Below, one piece after another: positions 1 to 8,242 of a stretch of 60,655 bases of DNA. The notes below the pieces were generated by a model. It ran no database searches and was not told the DNA's origin. It saw only the letters and a program-made list of their open reading frames with translations. The stretch covers positions 1-60,655 of the forward strand of contig CANGLU010000011.1 in NCBI GenBank assembly GCA_947455025.1. The letters are read 5' to 3'. A program made the translations under genes and the position numbers. Each line of letters opens with the position of its first letter. Position 1 is the stretch's first letter. Origin of the DNA: Hyphomicrobiales bacterium. GTDB taxonomy: Bacteria > Pseudomonadota > Alphaproteobacteria > Rhizobiales > Beijerinckiaceae.

Positions 1-233
1 GCTTCTTCATCACCGCCACCATGTTCGCCAGGTCCGATGTAAAGGCACTTCACGGCGCCATTGAGTTCCTTCTCGGCCTTTTTGCAGCCTGCGAGGCCTT
101 GGTCGAAGAATGGGTTGTTCATGTTCTTAGGAACAAGAGCGAAGGTGTAGGTCTTGCCATCAGCAGAAGCGCCAGAAACGCCTGCCATGAGAGCGCCAGC
201 CACAACGGCTGAGCTTACGAGATATTTCATCAT
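1..233 (-). CDS. Sugar ABC transporter periplasmic binding protein (partial, N-terminus only)
   Basis: The first 77 codons are present; the rest lies beyond the left edge. The start ATGATG at 233 follows a strong GGAGGAAG ribosome site. A Sec signal peptide (hydrophobic VVAGALMAGVSGASA, cleavage near residue 22) precedes KTYTFALVPKNMNNPFFDQG. That N-terminal lobe opening is typical of the periplasmic binding protein family of ribose/xylose-type sugar ABC transporters. It lies 51 bp downstream of the permease gene on the same strand, so it is the third gene of an ATPase-permease-binding protein operon. The sugar is unknown from this fragment. Confidence 0.85.
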   Translation of the reverse strand, partial: MMKYLVSSAVVAGALMAGVSGASADGKTYTFALVPKNMNNPFFDQGLAGCKKAEKELNGAVKCLYIGPGEHGGGDEE

Positions 234-284
234 TGGTCTTCCTCCAGTTTGCTTTTAACTACGCTTGTGATGCCCTGTTACGGG

Positions 285-1325
285 TCATTCGCGCCTTTTT
301 CCACGGATCCTCTCGAGAAGAACCGCGAGAACGATGAAGCTACCCACAAAGGTGCCCTGCCAGTTTGAATCAACACCGGCCATCAAGAGAGCGTTGCGGA
401 TAACTTCGATAAGTGCGGAGCCGATCAGCGCGCCATAAGCGCCACCCTCGCCTCCCATGAGATTGGCGCCACCAATAACGGTAGAGGCAATGGCGCGTAA
501 TTCGTAAGATTGCCCAAGGGCGTTAATCGCCGAGCCCGACCAACCGACATTGAGTACGGCGGCAAAGGATGCAGCCAAAGCCGAAATCGCATAGGCTTGT
601 AGCTTGACCAAGCGAACGGGTACACCCGTCAAAATCGCGGCGTGCTCATTGCCACCGATGGCAATCAAATGGCGTCCCCAAGCCGTCATCCTCAAGACGA
701 CAGCCAAAAGCACAGTAAACAAAATGAGGAACCAGACCGGATTAGCGACCCCTAAAAACGCTCCGCCGCCCCAGATCTTAAACATCGGGCCGCCATGACC
801 AAAATTATAGATCATGCGATTGCCCGACAGCACAACGGCGAAGGAACGCGCAATCGACAGCATGCCCAGTGTCACCACGAAGGGCGACAGATTGAGGAAC
901 GCCACCAGATAGCCGTTGACCAATCCGCAGATTAGACCTGCGCCGAGGCCCGCAATGATGGCGAGCCACCATGGATATTCAGCCTCCAGCACAAGACCGC
1001 TGGCAACGGCAACGACACCCATGATCGAGCCAACCGACAAATCGATGCCACCGGTTATGATGACAACGGTCATGCCCAGTGCCATGATACCGATGAAGGC
1101 AAAGTTGCGGGTAATGTTATAGAAATTCTCGATCGAACCGAAATGCGGTTCATACCAGGTCATGAAGGCGCAAATGATCGCAAGTGCCACCGTTACCCAG
1201 AAAGCCTGGCTTGCAAACAAGGTCTGTAAAATCGTCTTTTCTTGAATACCGAGCACGCCTTCAATTGCGACATTGCCACCGGCATTAGGAGCAGATTTTG
1301 GAGCTTCATGCGACATTGATGGCAC
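285..1325 (-). CDS. Sugar ABC transporter permease, RbsC/BPD_transp_2 type
   Basis: Inner-membrane permease of 346 residues with about 10 hydrophobic segments. It has the family's glycine-rich blocks (LGMTVVIITGGIDLSVGSIMG near residues 80-105 and ATVIGGANLMGGEG near 283-296), as in RbsC, FrcC and related monosaccharide permeases. The reading frame opens at a GTG (1325) inside the end of the ATPase gene; an ATG at 1316 is an equally possible start. Either start overlaps the upstream gene (20 or 11 bp), which implies translational coupling. The binding protein gene follows directly. Substrate cannot be read from the sequence. Confidence 0.9.
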   Translation of the reverse strand: MPSMSHEAPKSAPNAGGNVAIEGVLGIQEKTILQTLFASQAFWVTVALAIICAFMTWYEPHFGSIENFYNITRNFAFIGIMALGMTVVIITGGIDLSVGSIMGVVAVASGLVLEAEYPWWLAIIAGLGAGLICGLVNGYLVAFLNLSPFVVTLGMLSIARSFAVVLSGNRMIYNFGHGGPMFKIWGGGAFLGVANPVWFLILFTVLLAVVLRMTAWGRHLIAIGGNEHAAILTGVPVRLVKLQAYAISALAASFAAVLNVGWSGSAINALGQSYELRAIASTVIGGANLMGGEGGAYGALIGSALIEVIRNALLMAGVDSNWQGTFVGSFIVLAVLLERIRGKRRE

Positions 1326-2046
1326 CCGTGATCAAACCCGTAACTTCCTCGGGTGAAGAATTCTTTATCAATTTATCGGCAACTTTCGTACCGCGACGCA
1401 TTACCGCAACGCGGTCACATACCGAGAAGACGTCCGGCATACGGTGGCTAATCAACACCACGGCATGGCCCGAATCCCGCAAGCGACGAATGAGATCGAG
1501 AACTTCGGCCACCTGACGCACGCTGATGGCGGCCGTCGGCTCATCCATCAACACAACTTTTGGCTCCGATAAACGGGTGCGCGCAATGGCTACCGCTTGT
1601 CTTTGACCGCCCGACATTTGCCGGACGAGATCGCGTGGACGCGTTTCCGATTTCAGCTCAGCAAACAACAAGCCGGCGCGGCGCACCATTTCGGCATGGT
1701 CGAGCCACTTGAAAGGACCAAAGCCTTTTTTAAGCTCGCGACCCAAGAACACGTTGGCGGAGGCGGTCAGATTGTTGCACAGGGCAAGATCCTGATAAAC
1801 GACCTCGATGCCCTTTTCGCGGGCTTCGACCGGTTTATCGAAATGCACGGCCTCCCCATCGACGAAGATTTCGCCGCCGGAGGGCGGGAAATTGCCGGCG
1901 ATGATCTTTACCATGGTGGATTTGCCGGCGCCGTTATCGCCCATAAGGCCCAATACTTCACCGGCCTCAAGCTTGAGATCGACCCCGGAAAGAGCGCGAA
2001 TCGCCCCGAAATTTTTCGAAATTTGCCGCAATTCCAAGACTGGCAC
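1306..2046 (-). CDS. Sugar ABC transporter ATP-binding protein (single domain)
   Basis: A 246-residue nucleotide-binding subunit. It has Walker A GDNGAGKST (36-44), signature MSGGQRQ (144-150), Walker B VVLMDEP (164-170) and the switch histidine in SHR (His201). It is a single ABC domain like FrcA, not the two-domain RbsA/XylG form, so a homodimer is expected. The start is a GTG at 2046 preceded by GGGAGGAAG about 8 bases upstream. It is the first gene of the operon; its promoter should lie in the 257-bp gap shared with the divergent FAD-oxidase gene. Confidence 0.92.
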   Translation of the reverse strand: MPVLELRQISKNFGAIRALSGVDLKLEAGEVLGLMGDNGAGKSTMVKIIAGNFPPSGGEIFVDGEAVHFDKPVEAREKGIEVVYQDLALCNNLTASANVFLGRELKKGFGPFKWLDHAEMVRRAGLLFAELKSETRPRDLVRQMSGGQRQAVAIARTRLSEPKVVLMDEPTAAISVRQVAEVLDLIRRLRDSGHAVVLISHRMPDVFSVCDRVAVMRRGTKVADKLIKNSSPEEVTGLITGAINVA

Positions 2047-2303
2047 TGGCTATCTTCCTCCCGATAGGCCCGCTTTTTGTCGGATTTTATCCCGCGGGCC
2101 ACCCTTATTTCCCACAGTACAGATCATGCCAACAAAAATTGCAAGCTGAAAAATTCATCAACTAACTGTGCAAAATGTCGCAAGTGCGCCGTCAGGCCAG
2201 ACGATGCTTTTGGCCTGCCTGTGATAAGCGTTGCACTGTGAGACAAAATAAAATTGTATAGGCTAAATCAACCCGTCTTCATCATAACCCAGGCTTTTAA
2301 CGT
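2047..2303. promoter_or_regulatory. Divergent intergenic region, sugar ABC operon / FAD oxidase
   Basis: This gap separates the starts of two divergent transcription units. The part nearest the oxidase gene is AT-rich and probably carries its promoter. I see no clear operator palindrome, terminator or RNA motif here. Confidence 0.4.
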
Positions 2304-3710
2304 ATGGCAATTCCGCTTTCAGGCAAACCCTCCGAAAGTGACCTTAACGCCGTCTTGACGGAATTGACGTCCCGATTTGGTGAACGCGCAACGATCGTTC
2401 CGGGAATCCGGCAAACGCATGCCAATTCCCTTACATGGGTGGCGGCACAGATTCCGGACATTGTGGTTTTTCCGGACACGATGGAAGAAATCGTCGATAT
2501 CGTTAAACTGTGCAGCGAGCACCGTGTCCCGATGATTCCGTTTGGAACGGGCACTTCATTTGAAGGCCATGTGAACGCCCCTTGGGGCGGCGTATCGATC
2601 GACACGAGCCGGATGAACCGTCTGCTTGCTGTGCATGCGGAAGATTTGGATTGTGTGATCCAGCCCGGAATTACGCGCAAGACGCTCAACGAGCAATTGC
2701 GCGATACGGGATTGTTTTTCCCCATCGACCCCGGCGCCGATGCCTCGCTGGGGGGCATGGTATCCACACGCGCGTCCGGCACCAATGCGGTGCGCTATGG
2801 CACGATGAAGGACAATGTGCTGTCGCTCAAGGTTGTGCTGCCGAATGGCGAGGTGATGACCACCGCAAGACGCGCGAAAAAATCTTCCGCCGGATATGAT
2901 CTGACGCGCCTGATGGTTGGGGCGGAAGGAACGCTCGGAATCATTACCGAGATCACGTTGAAATTGGCTGGTATTCCCGAAGCGATATCCGCCGGGATAT
3001 GTCCGTTTCCAAGCGTTAAAGACGCGTGCGATGCAACCATTCTCACCATTCAATCGGGCATACCGGTGGCACGGATCGAACTTGCCGATGAGCTTCAGGT
3101 AAAAGCCTTCAACATCCATTCGAATTTGGGGTTGCAGGAAACGCCGATGCTGTTTGTGGAGTTTCACGGCACGGAACAAAGCGTTGAAGAACAGGCGAAA
3201 CGCTTTGGCGAGATTGCGGCCGATTTGGGCGGCGGGCCATTTGAATGGGCGACAAAGGCGGAAGAACGCTCGCGCCTTTGGCAGGCAAGGCATGATGCCT
3301 ATTGGTCCGCATTGGCGTTAAGGCCCGGCTGTAAAGTGATTGCTACCGATGTGTGTGTTCCGATCTCGCGATTGGCGGAATGTGTTGTCGCGACGCAAGA
3401 AGACATCAAAGCCACAGGGCTTGTGGCACCGATTGTGGGCCATGTCGGGGACGGCAATTTTCATCTCACGCTGTTGTGCGACATGGATGACGCGGCTGAA
3501 ATTGAAAATTGCCGCGCGTTTTTGCATCGGTTGGTCGAGCGTTCTTTGGCGATGGAAGGCACCTGCACGGGCGAACATGGAGTGGGACAAGAGAAGATGA
3601 AATATCTCCTCGATGAACACCCCGCAGCCACGCTTGATGCGATGCGCGCGATCAAACGGGCGCTCGACCCGCTTAACATTATGAACCCGGGCAAGATTGT
3701 AAATGTTTAA
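2304..3710 (+). CDS. FAD-linked oxidase, D-lactate/glycolate dehydrogenase type (GlcD/Dld)
   Basis: A 468-residue flavoprotein. The FAD_binding_4 domain (about 40-215) shows PFGTGTSFEGH, GGMVSTRASGTNAVRYG and GAEGTLGIITE. The C-terminal FAD-oxidase C domain (about 220-465) shows HVGDGNFH and GTCTGEHGVGQEKM and ends LNIMNPGKIV. Members oxidise D-2-hydroxyacids such as D-lactate, glycolate or D-2-hydroxyglutarate to 2-keto acids, usually passing electrons to cytochrome or quinone. It is a single full-length gene without glcE/glcF neighbours, so a cytochrome-type D-lactate dehydrogenase is more likely than the three-subunit glycolate oxidase. Substrate is inferred from family only. Confidence 0.88.
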   Translation: MAIPLSGKPSESDLNAVLTELTSRFGERATIVPGIRQTHANSLTWVAAQIPDIVVFPDTMEEIVDIVKLCSEHRVPMIPFGTGTSFEGHVNAPWGGVSIDTSRMNRLLAVHAEDLDCVIQPGITRKTLNEQLRDTGLFFPIDPGADASLGGMVSTRASGTNAVRYGTMKDNVLSLKVVLPNGEVMTTARRAKKSSAGYDLTRLMVGAEGTLGIITEITLKLAGIPEAISAGICPFPSVKDACDATILTIQSGIPVARIELADELQVKAFNIHSNLGLQETPMLFVEFHGTEQSVEEQAKRFGEIAADLGGGPFEWATKAEERSRLWQARHDAYWSALALRPGCKVIATDVCVPISRLAECVVATQEDIKATGLVAPIVGHVGDGNFHLTLLCDMDDAAEIENCRAFLHRLVERSLAMEGTCTGEHGVGQEKMKYLLDEHPAATLDAMRAIKRALDPLNIMNPGKIVNV

Positions 3711-3755
3711 TGAAATGCGAACGCTTTATTAAGCTTTCCTTGCCATGATTGGTCC

Positions 3756-3980
3756 ATGAACAAAGACGAACATGTCGCTTTTTTGGAAAACGAGGTCCAT
3801 CGCTTGACGGAACTCGTGCGGCTTTATGCCGAAGAGGCTAACCGGCTTCGGCCCGCCAATAGTGTTTCGATCACGTCTGCCGTTAAGCCCAAGGCCCCTG
3901 TGATTTCGCACGAAGAGGCGATGTTTGCGCGGGATATGGCACTGTCGGCTTTTGACCTGAAAACCAAAAAACGCGCTTAA
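3756..3980 (+). CDS. Small conserved-looking protein with N-terminal coiled coil
   Basis: A 74-residue soluble protein. Residues 1-32 have heptad-like spacing of leucines and valines in a charged helix (FLENEVHRLTELVRLYAEEA), suggesting a short coiled coil. The rest is polar with no recognised motif and ends KTKKRA. It lies 45 bp after the FAD oxidase on the same strand and may be co-transcribed. Its stop overlaps the stop of the convergent amine oxidase gene within one TTAA. Function unknown. Confidence 0.6.
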   Translation: MNKDEHVAFLENEVHRLTELVRLYAEEANRLRPANSVSITSAVKPKAPVISHEEAMFARDMALSAFDLKTKKRA

Positions 3981-5221
3981 CGCATCGCGGCGACTGCGCG
4001 TTTGACGGCATCCCAACCCGCATAGCTTGCCCCTGCCACCGTCATGCACGCCCCGAAACGGCCGCCAGCGGTTGCCTCGCCCGCGAGATAAAGACCTTCA
4101 ATGCCTGTCTCCATCAGCGCTGCGCGCGCGTCCGATGCGCCGGGTGTGACATAGGCATAGCCGCCTTCCGAATAGGGATCGGTCCACCAGCCCGCTAAAC
4201 GGCCACCGACGAGGTGACGGCGCACATCTTGCCCGACGATGGAGGAGAAGAGCGTGGCGGCGGTTTCAATGGCACCTTGTTCGCCTTGAGCGCATAGGGC
4301 ACGGCCTGCGTCACCGCCTGTTACAGCAAGGACGATGTTGCGATCATAGGGCCAGACCTCGAACGTCATGGAACCGCCCGGCGCATCGAGCAGGATTTTA
4401 TCGTCGCCCGGCTGAAGGCCAAAGCGTTCTCCGTCAAACGCCATGGCGACTTTGGTCAGGGCGCCCATCGCCATGCCGTCCAGCGCGCGAAGGATCGGCA
4501 AGGGCAAGCCCGGCTCAAAGGCGATGTGTCCGGCCTTTAAAACACCAATTGACACGGTGACGATCACCGCACGGGCTTGCACAGTGCCCTGCCCCGTCTC
4601 GACAGCAAAGCCCTGGCCGCGCGCTGTGATGCGCTTGACCGTTGCGCCCAATTGGATCGGCAAATCGTGGGCGGCGGCGGCCACCAGCGTGCCATAGCCA
4701 TCGGGTACGATCCGGTCGGGGCCGTCCCACTCGCCGAGATAGTCATACAGCGACAGGCGCGACGGCTCCTCGCCCAAGCCCAAGCGGGCGAAATTGGAAA
4801 CCGTGCCGCGCGACCAGGGATCAAGCCCAGCGGCCGCCGCCTCAAGCGACATATCGGGGATGTCATCGTCCAAGGTCTCGATATGCTCCCAGAACCGGCC
4901 ATAGCCGTCCATGCGGCGCTCGCGGTCCTCGGGCGAGATCGGTGCGCCGCCCGACCATGGCTCGTGATGCGTCCAGCCGCGCCAGAGCCGCGTTTCGATG
5001 CCAAGGCGTCGCGCCTCGCGAACCCAGGGGTTGCGATCGGAGAAATGAATATAGGCCGCGCCCGCATCATAGGGGATGCCGAGCGAGGCATCGGTGAAGG
5101 CCCGACCGCCCACGCGCTGGCGGGCTTCGAGCACCAAAGCAGTTTTGCCATAGGCCCGCGCCGTTCTTGCGGCGGCGATGCCAGCGGCGCCAGCACCAAT
5201 TATTACAAAATCATAGGTCAT
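3977..5221 (-). CDS. Flavin-containing amine oxidase (monoamine oxidase-like)
   Basis: A 414-residue FAD enzyme. The N-terminal dinucleotide fold has Gly9, Gly11 and Gly14 (IIGAGAAG), followed by VLEARQRVGGRAF, the amine-oxidase FAD signature. The C-terminus has GLYLAGEATAGGRFGACMT, the conserved FAD-contacting segment. The family oxidatively deaminates amines or polyamines, giving aldehyde, ammonia and peroxide. No signal peptide is visible, so it should be cytoplasmic. It is divergent from matB with about 100 bp between starts and convergent with the small gene on its other side. The actual amine is not predictable. Confidence 0.88.
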   Translation of the reverse strand: MTYDFVIIGAGAAGIAAARTARAYGKTALVLEARQRVGGRAFTDASLGIPYDAGAAYIHFSDRNPWVREARRLGIETRLWRGWTHHEPWSGGAPISPEDRERRMDGYGRFWEHIETLDDDIPDMSLEAAAAGLDPWSRGTVSNFARLGLGEEPSRLSLYDYLGEWDGPDRIVPDGYGTLVAAAAHDLPIQLGATVKRITARGQGFAVETGQGTVQARAVIVTVSIGVLKAGHIAFEPGLPLPILRALDGMAMGALTKVAMAFDGERFGLQPGDDKILLDAPGGSMTFEVWPYDRNIVLAVTGGDAGRALCAQGEQGAIETAATLFSSIVGQDVRRHLVGGRLAGWWTDPYSEGGYAYVTPGASDARAALMETGIEGLYLAGEATAGGRFGACMTVAGASYAGWDAVKRAVAAMR

Positions 5222-5321
5222 GGATGCGCCTTATATAGAAATTTGCTCTCTTGTGCAGTTAGGTTATGCATTCAATGAACAGGCCGGATCAAAATCGGCG
5301 GGACTACTGAGGAAACTGCCA

Positions 5322-6836
5322 ATGGCTAATCATCTTTTCGACCTCATCCGTTCGAACATTACCGATCCGAACCGCCTGTTTATGGAAACGCCCGATGGCG
5401 CGGCGATGACCTATGGCGCACTGCTTGAGGAAACAGGTCGGTACGCGAATGCGCTGCTTGGCTTAAACCTCAAACCCGGGGATCGGGTTGCGGTGCAGAT
5501 TGAGAAATCACCCGCGGTCATTTTTATCTATCTCGCGTGTGTGCGGATCGGCGCGGTCTTTTTGCCGTTGAACACCGGCTACACGCTCAATGAGCTGGAA
5601 TATTTCATTTCTGATTCCGGCGCCTCGCTTGTGATTTGTGATCCGCATGCCCAAGAAGGCTTGTCCGAGATTGCAGGCCGTCATCACGCGCAGCTTGAAA
5701 CCCATGGTCGCGATGCTTCCGGATCGCTCTATGATAAAGTGGCGCGCGCATCGGTTGACTATATCGATGTTGCACGAGGGCCAGATGATTTGGCAGCTAT
5801 CCTTTACACATCGGGCACAACGGGTCGCTCCAAAGGCGCGATGCTGAGCCATGATAATCTAGCCTCCAACGCGCTTGCGCTTGTCGAAACGTGGCGGTTT
5901 AGCCCGCAGGATGTGCTTATTCACGCGCTGCCTGTGTTTCATACCCACGGACTTTTTGTTGCTACGAATGTGACGTTACTGGCGGGATCATCGCTGATCT
6001 TCTTGCCTAAATTTGATGCCAAGCTTGTGCTGTCTTACATGGACCGCGCGAGCGTTTTGATGGGTGTGCCTACCTTCTATACGCGGCTTCTGGATGAGGC
6101 CGGACTTGACGCCGAGGCGACCGCGAAAATGCGGTTGTTTATCTCGGGCTCGGCGCCCCTTTTGGCCGAGACGCATCGCGAATGGAGCAAGCGTACCGGA
6201 CACGCGATCCTTGAACGCTATGGCATGACGGAAACCAATATGAACACGTCAAACCCTTATGACGGGGACCGCATACCGGGAACCGTTGGCATGGCGTTGC
6301 CCGGTGTCGAAGCGCGGGTTGTTGATCCTGAAACGGGAGCGCCAAGGCCACAGGGCGAAATTGGCATGATCGAAGTGAAAGGCCCTAACGTGTTTAAGGG
6401 CTATTGGAACATGCCTGAGAAGACAAAAGCCGAATTTCGGCACGATGGATTTTTTATCACAGGTGATCTCGGGCAATTCGATGAACGTGGCTATTTGAGC
6501 ATTGTCGGGCGCGGTAAGGATTTGATTATTTCAGGTGGGCTGAATATCTATCCGAAAGAAATCGAAGAAGAGATTGATGCGCTTGCGGGTGTCGTTGAAA
6601 GCGCGGTAATTGGCCTGCAGCATCCCGATTTCGGCGAGGGCGTTGTAGCCGTCATTGTGCGCGAGAAAAACGCTACCCTTGACGAAGACAAGGTGATGGC
6701 AGGGCTTGATGGACGCCTTGCGCGCTTCAAATTACCGAAGCGGATCTTTTTTGTTGAGGAGTTGCCGCGCAATACAATGGGCAAAGTTCAGAAAAACCTC
6801 TTGCGTGACGCGTATAAAGACCTGCGGTTTATCTAA
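5322..6836 (+). CDS. matB: Malonyl-CoA synthetase (MatB-type acyl-CoA ligase)
   Basis: An AMP-forming ligase of 504 residues that activates malonate (or methylmalonate) with ATP and CoA. Motifs are ILYTSGTTGRSKGAM (phosphate-binding loop), YGMTETNMN, FITGDLG and, at the C-terminus, GLNIYPKEIEEEI and NTMGKVQKNLLR with the adenylation lysine. The chosen start, ATG at 5322 (MANHLFDLI), follows GAGGAAA and matches the usual MatB N-terminus; the frame stays open 34 codons further upstream without a good ribosome site. No malonyl-CoA decarboxylase (matA) or malonate carrier (matC) adjoins it. The identification is from remembered family features. Confidence 0.85.
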   Translation: MANHLFDLIRSNITDPNRLFMETPDGAAMTYGALLEETGRYANALLGLNLKPGDRVAVQIEKSPAVIFIYLACVRIGAVFLPLNTGYTLNELEYFISDSGASLVICDPHAQEGLSEIAGRHHAQLETHGRDASGSLYDKVARASVDYIDVARGPDDLAAILYTSGTTGRSKGAMLSHDNLASNALALVETWRFSPQDVLIHALPVFHTHGLFVATNVTLLAGSSLIFLPKFDAKLVLSYMDRASVLMGVPTFYTRLLDEAGLDAEATAKMRLFISGSAPLLAETHREWSKRTGHAILERYGMTETNMNTSNPYDGDRIPGTVGMALPGVEARVVDPETGAPRPQGEIGMIEVKGPNVFKGYWNMPEKTKAEFRHDGFFITGDLGQFDERGYLSIVGRGKDLIISGGLNIYPKEIEEEIDALAGVVESAVIGLQHPDFGEGVVAVIVREKNATLDEDKVMAGLDGRLARFKLPKRIFFVEELPRNTMGKVQKNLLRDAYKDLRFI

Positions 6837-6844
6837 ACCTGCTT

Positions 6845-6878
6845 ATAATCGCTTCCAAAGATAAGAGATTATTTTTCA
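6845..6878. terminator. Weak convergent terminator between matB and the HlyD-type gene
   Basis: A 6-bp inverted repeat (ATAATC at 6845-6850, GATTAT at 6867-6872) is followed by a T run on the plus strand. It spans the 32-bp gap between convergent stops and overlaps the stop of the adaptor gene. The stem is short, so the call is tentative. Confidence 0.4.
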
Positions 6879-8242
6879 CGAAATACTTTGGCGAATTGAT
6901 CGGTCGCAGGCTTTAACACATAGGAAAGAACCGAGCGTGTTGCGGTTTCGATATAAACCTCGGCGACCATACCCGGCAAAACAGCGCCTTCCGATACTTT
7001 GGCAAATTCGGAATCGGGCACGGCAATTTTAATGGCGAAACTGCTTAAGCCCGAGCGCTCATCGCGTACCGCATCGGCGGCTACCATGGAAATGGTGCCG
7101 ATCAATTCCGGCGTCACGCGGCGATTAAACGCCGTTAATCGTAAGCGCGCGCGCCCGCCTACCCGCACTTGATCAATATCATTCGGCGAAACCAAGGCTT
7201 CAATCGTCAGCGGTTCATTGCCCGGCACAATTTGCATCAAGGTTTCACCGGGTTGAATAATTCCGCCAACCGTATGCACATTCAATTGAGCTACCACGCC
7301 CGACACGGGGGCTATGATGTCAAGACGCTTCAAGGTTTCTTGCGCAATCGCTTTGCGATGAACAAGCTCGGCCATTTTAGGCTCCAAATCTTGAATATCG
7401 CGATTCACCTCCGATAGACGCTCTTGATCGAGATTTGCGATTTGCAAGGTTACTTCATCAATTTTACCGCGAAGCTCGGCGATTTGTGTTTTGAGAACCT
7501 GAACATCCCCTTCTGATCGGGCCTGCTCCCGACGAAGCGGCATCACGCGCTGTACGGATGCGAGATTGGCGGCATAGAGGCTTTCAACGCCTTTTAATTC
7601 TAGCGCAATCAGCTCAAGCTCTTTTTGCTTTGTTTCAAGCTGGGCCTGATCGCCTTCGATTTGATTTTCAAATTGGGCTTTGCGTTCACTCAATACGCTT
7701 TTTTGGCCCTTTAAAGCATCGCGTCTTGCCATGAAAAGCTCGGTCTCACCCCGACGAATGAGCGATGCCGCAATCCCTTTCGGATTTTCGTCCAATACCA
7801 AAGCGGATGGATCAAAGGTCTGCCCATCGCGTTCGGCCATCAAGCGGGCGTGACGCACGATCATCGCATTCAATTGATCGCTGATGATCCCCCATTCAGA
7901 TTGCGCCGATTGCGGATCCAGCCGGATCAACACATCGCCCGCCCTTACGTTGTTGCCATCTTTGACGCGGATTTCGCTGATAATTCCACCCGTCAAATTT
8001 TGAACCTTCTTGACGCTTGATTCAACCTTAACCGTGCCTGATGCGACGACCGCACCGGAAATATCGGATAAGGCGGCCCAAACAAAAAAGCCCCCAAAGA
8101 GAACGGCAATCACGATAAAGGAAACATATAATAGGCGGCGGGCCGAACGCCTGTTTCCTCTTAAGCGGAGCGTTGATTCAGGGATGGCCGTTATCAAGGA
8201 AGGATGGCCTGTATGGTTAAAGCCGTGGGGAATTTCGGTCAT
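6869..8242 (-). CDS. Type I secretion periplasmic adaptor (HlyD/PrsE family)
   Basis: A 457-residue membrane-fusion protein. One transmembrane helix (about 37-58, LLYVSFIVIAVLFGGFFVWAA) anchors a periplasmic part. That part has a lipoyl-like half (GTVKVESSVKKVQNLTGGII), a long alpha-hairpin (about 150-300, rich in Glu, Gln, Leu) and the second half with IIAPVSGVVAQLNVHTVGGI. It links the inner-membrane ABC exporter to a TolC-type outer-membrane channel. Its start overlaps the stop of the ATPase gene by 4 bases (ATGA), showing tight coupling. The likely cargo is the divergent GH16 glycanase. No TolC homologue is in the window. Confidence 0.92.
   Translation of the reverse strand: MTEIPHGFNHTGHPSLITAIPESTLRLRGNRRSARRLLYVSFIVIAVLFGGFFVWAALSDISGAVVASGTVKVESSVKKVQNLTGGIISEIRVKDGNNVRAGDVLIRLDPQSAQSEWGIISDQLNAMIVRHARLMAERDGQTFDPSALVLDENPKGIAASLIRRGETELFMARRDALKGQKSVLSERKAQFENQIEGDQAQLETKQKELELIALELKGVESLYAANLASVQRVMPLRREQARSEGDVQVLKTQIAELRGKIDEVTLQIANLDQERLSEVNRDIQDLEPKMAELVHRKAIAQETLKRLDIIAPVSGVVAQLNVHTVGGIIQPGETLMQIVPGNEPLTIEALVSPNDIDQVRVGGRARLRLTAFNRRVTPELIGTISMVAADAVRDERSGLSSFAIKIAVPDSEFAKVSEGAVLPGMVAEVYIETATRSVLSYVLKPATDQFAKVFREK

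Noticed and set aside
4577-5278. 233-codon open frame opposite the amine oxidase gene
   Set aside because: The amine oxidase on the other strand has clear FAD motifs along its whole length; the antisense translation is low-complexity and motif-free.
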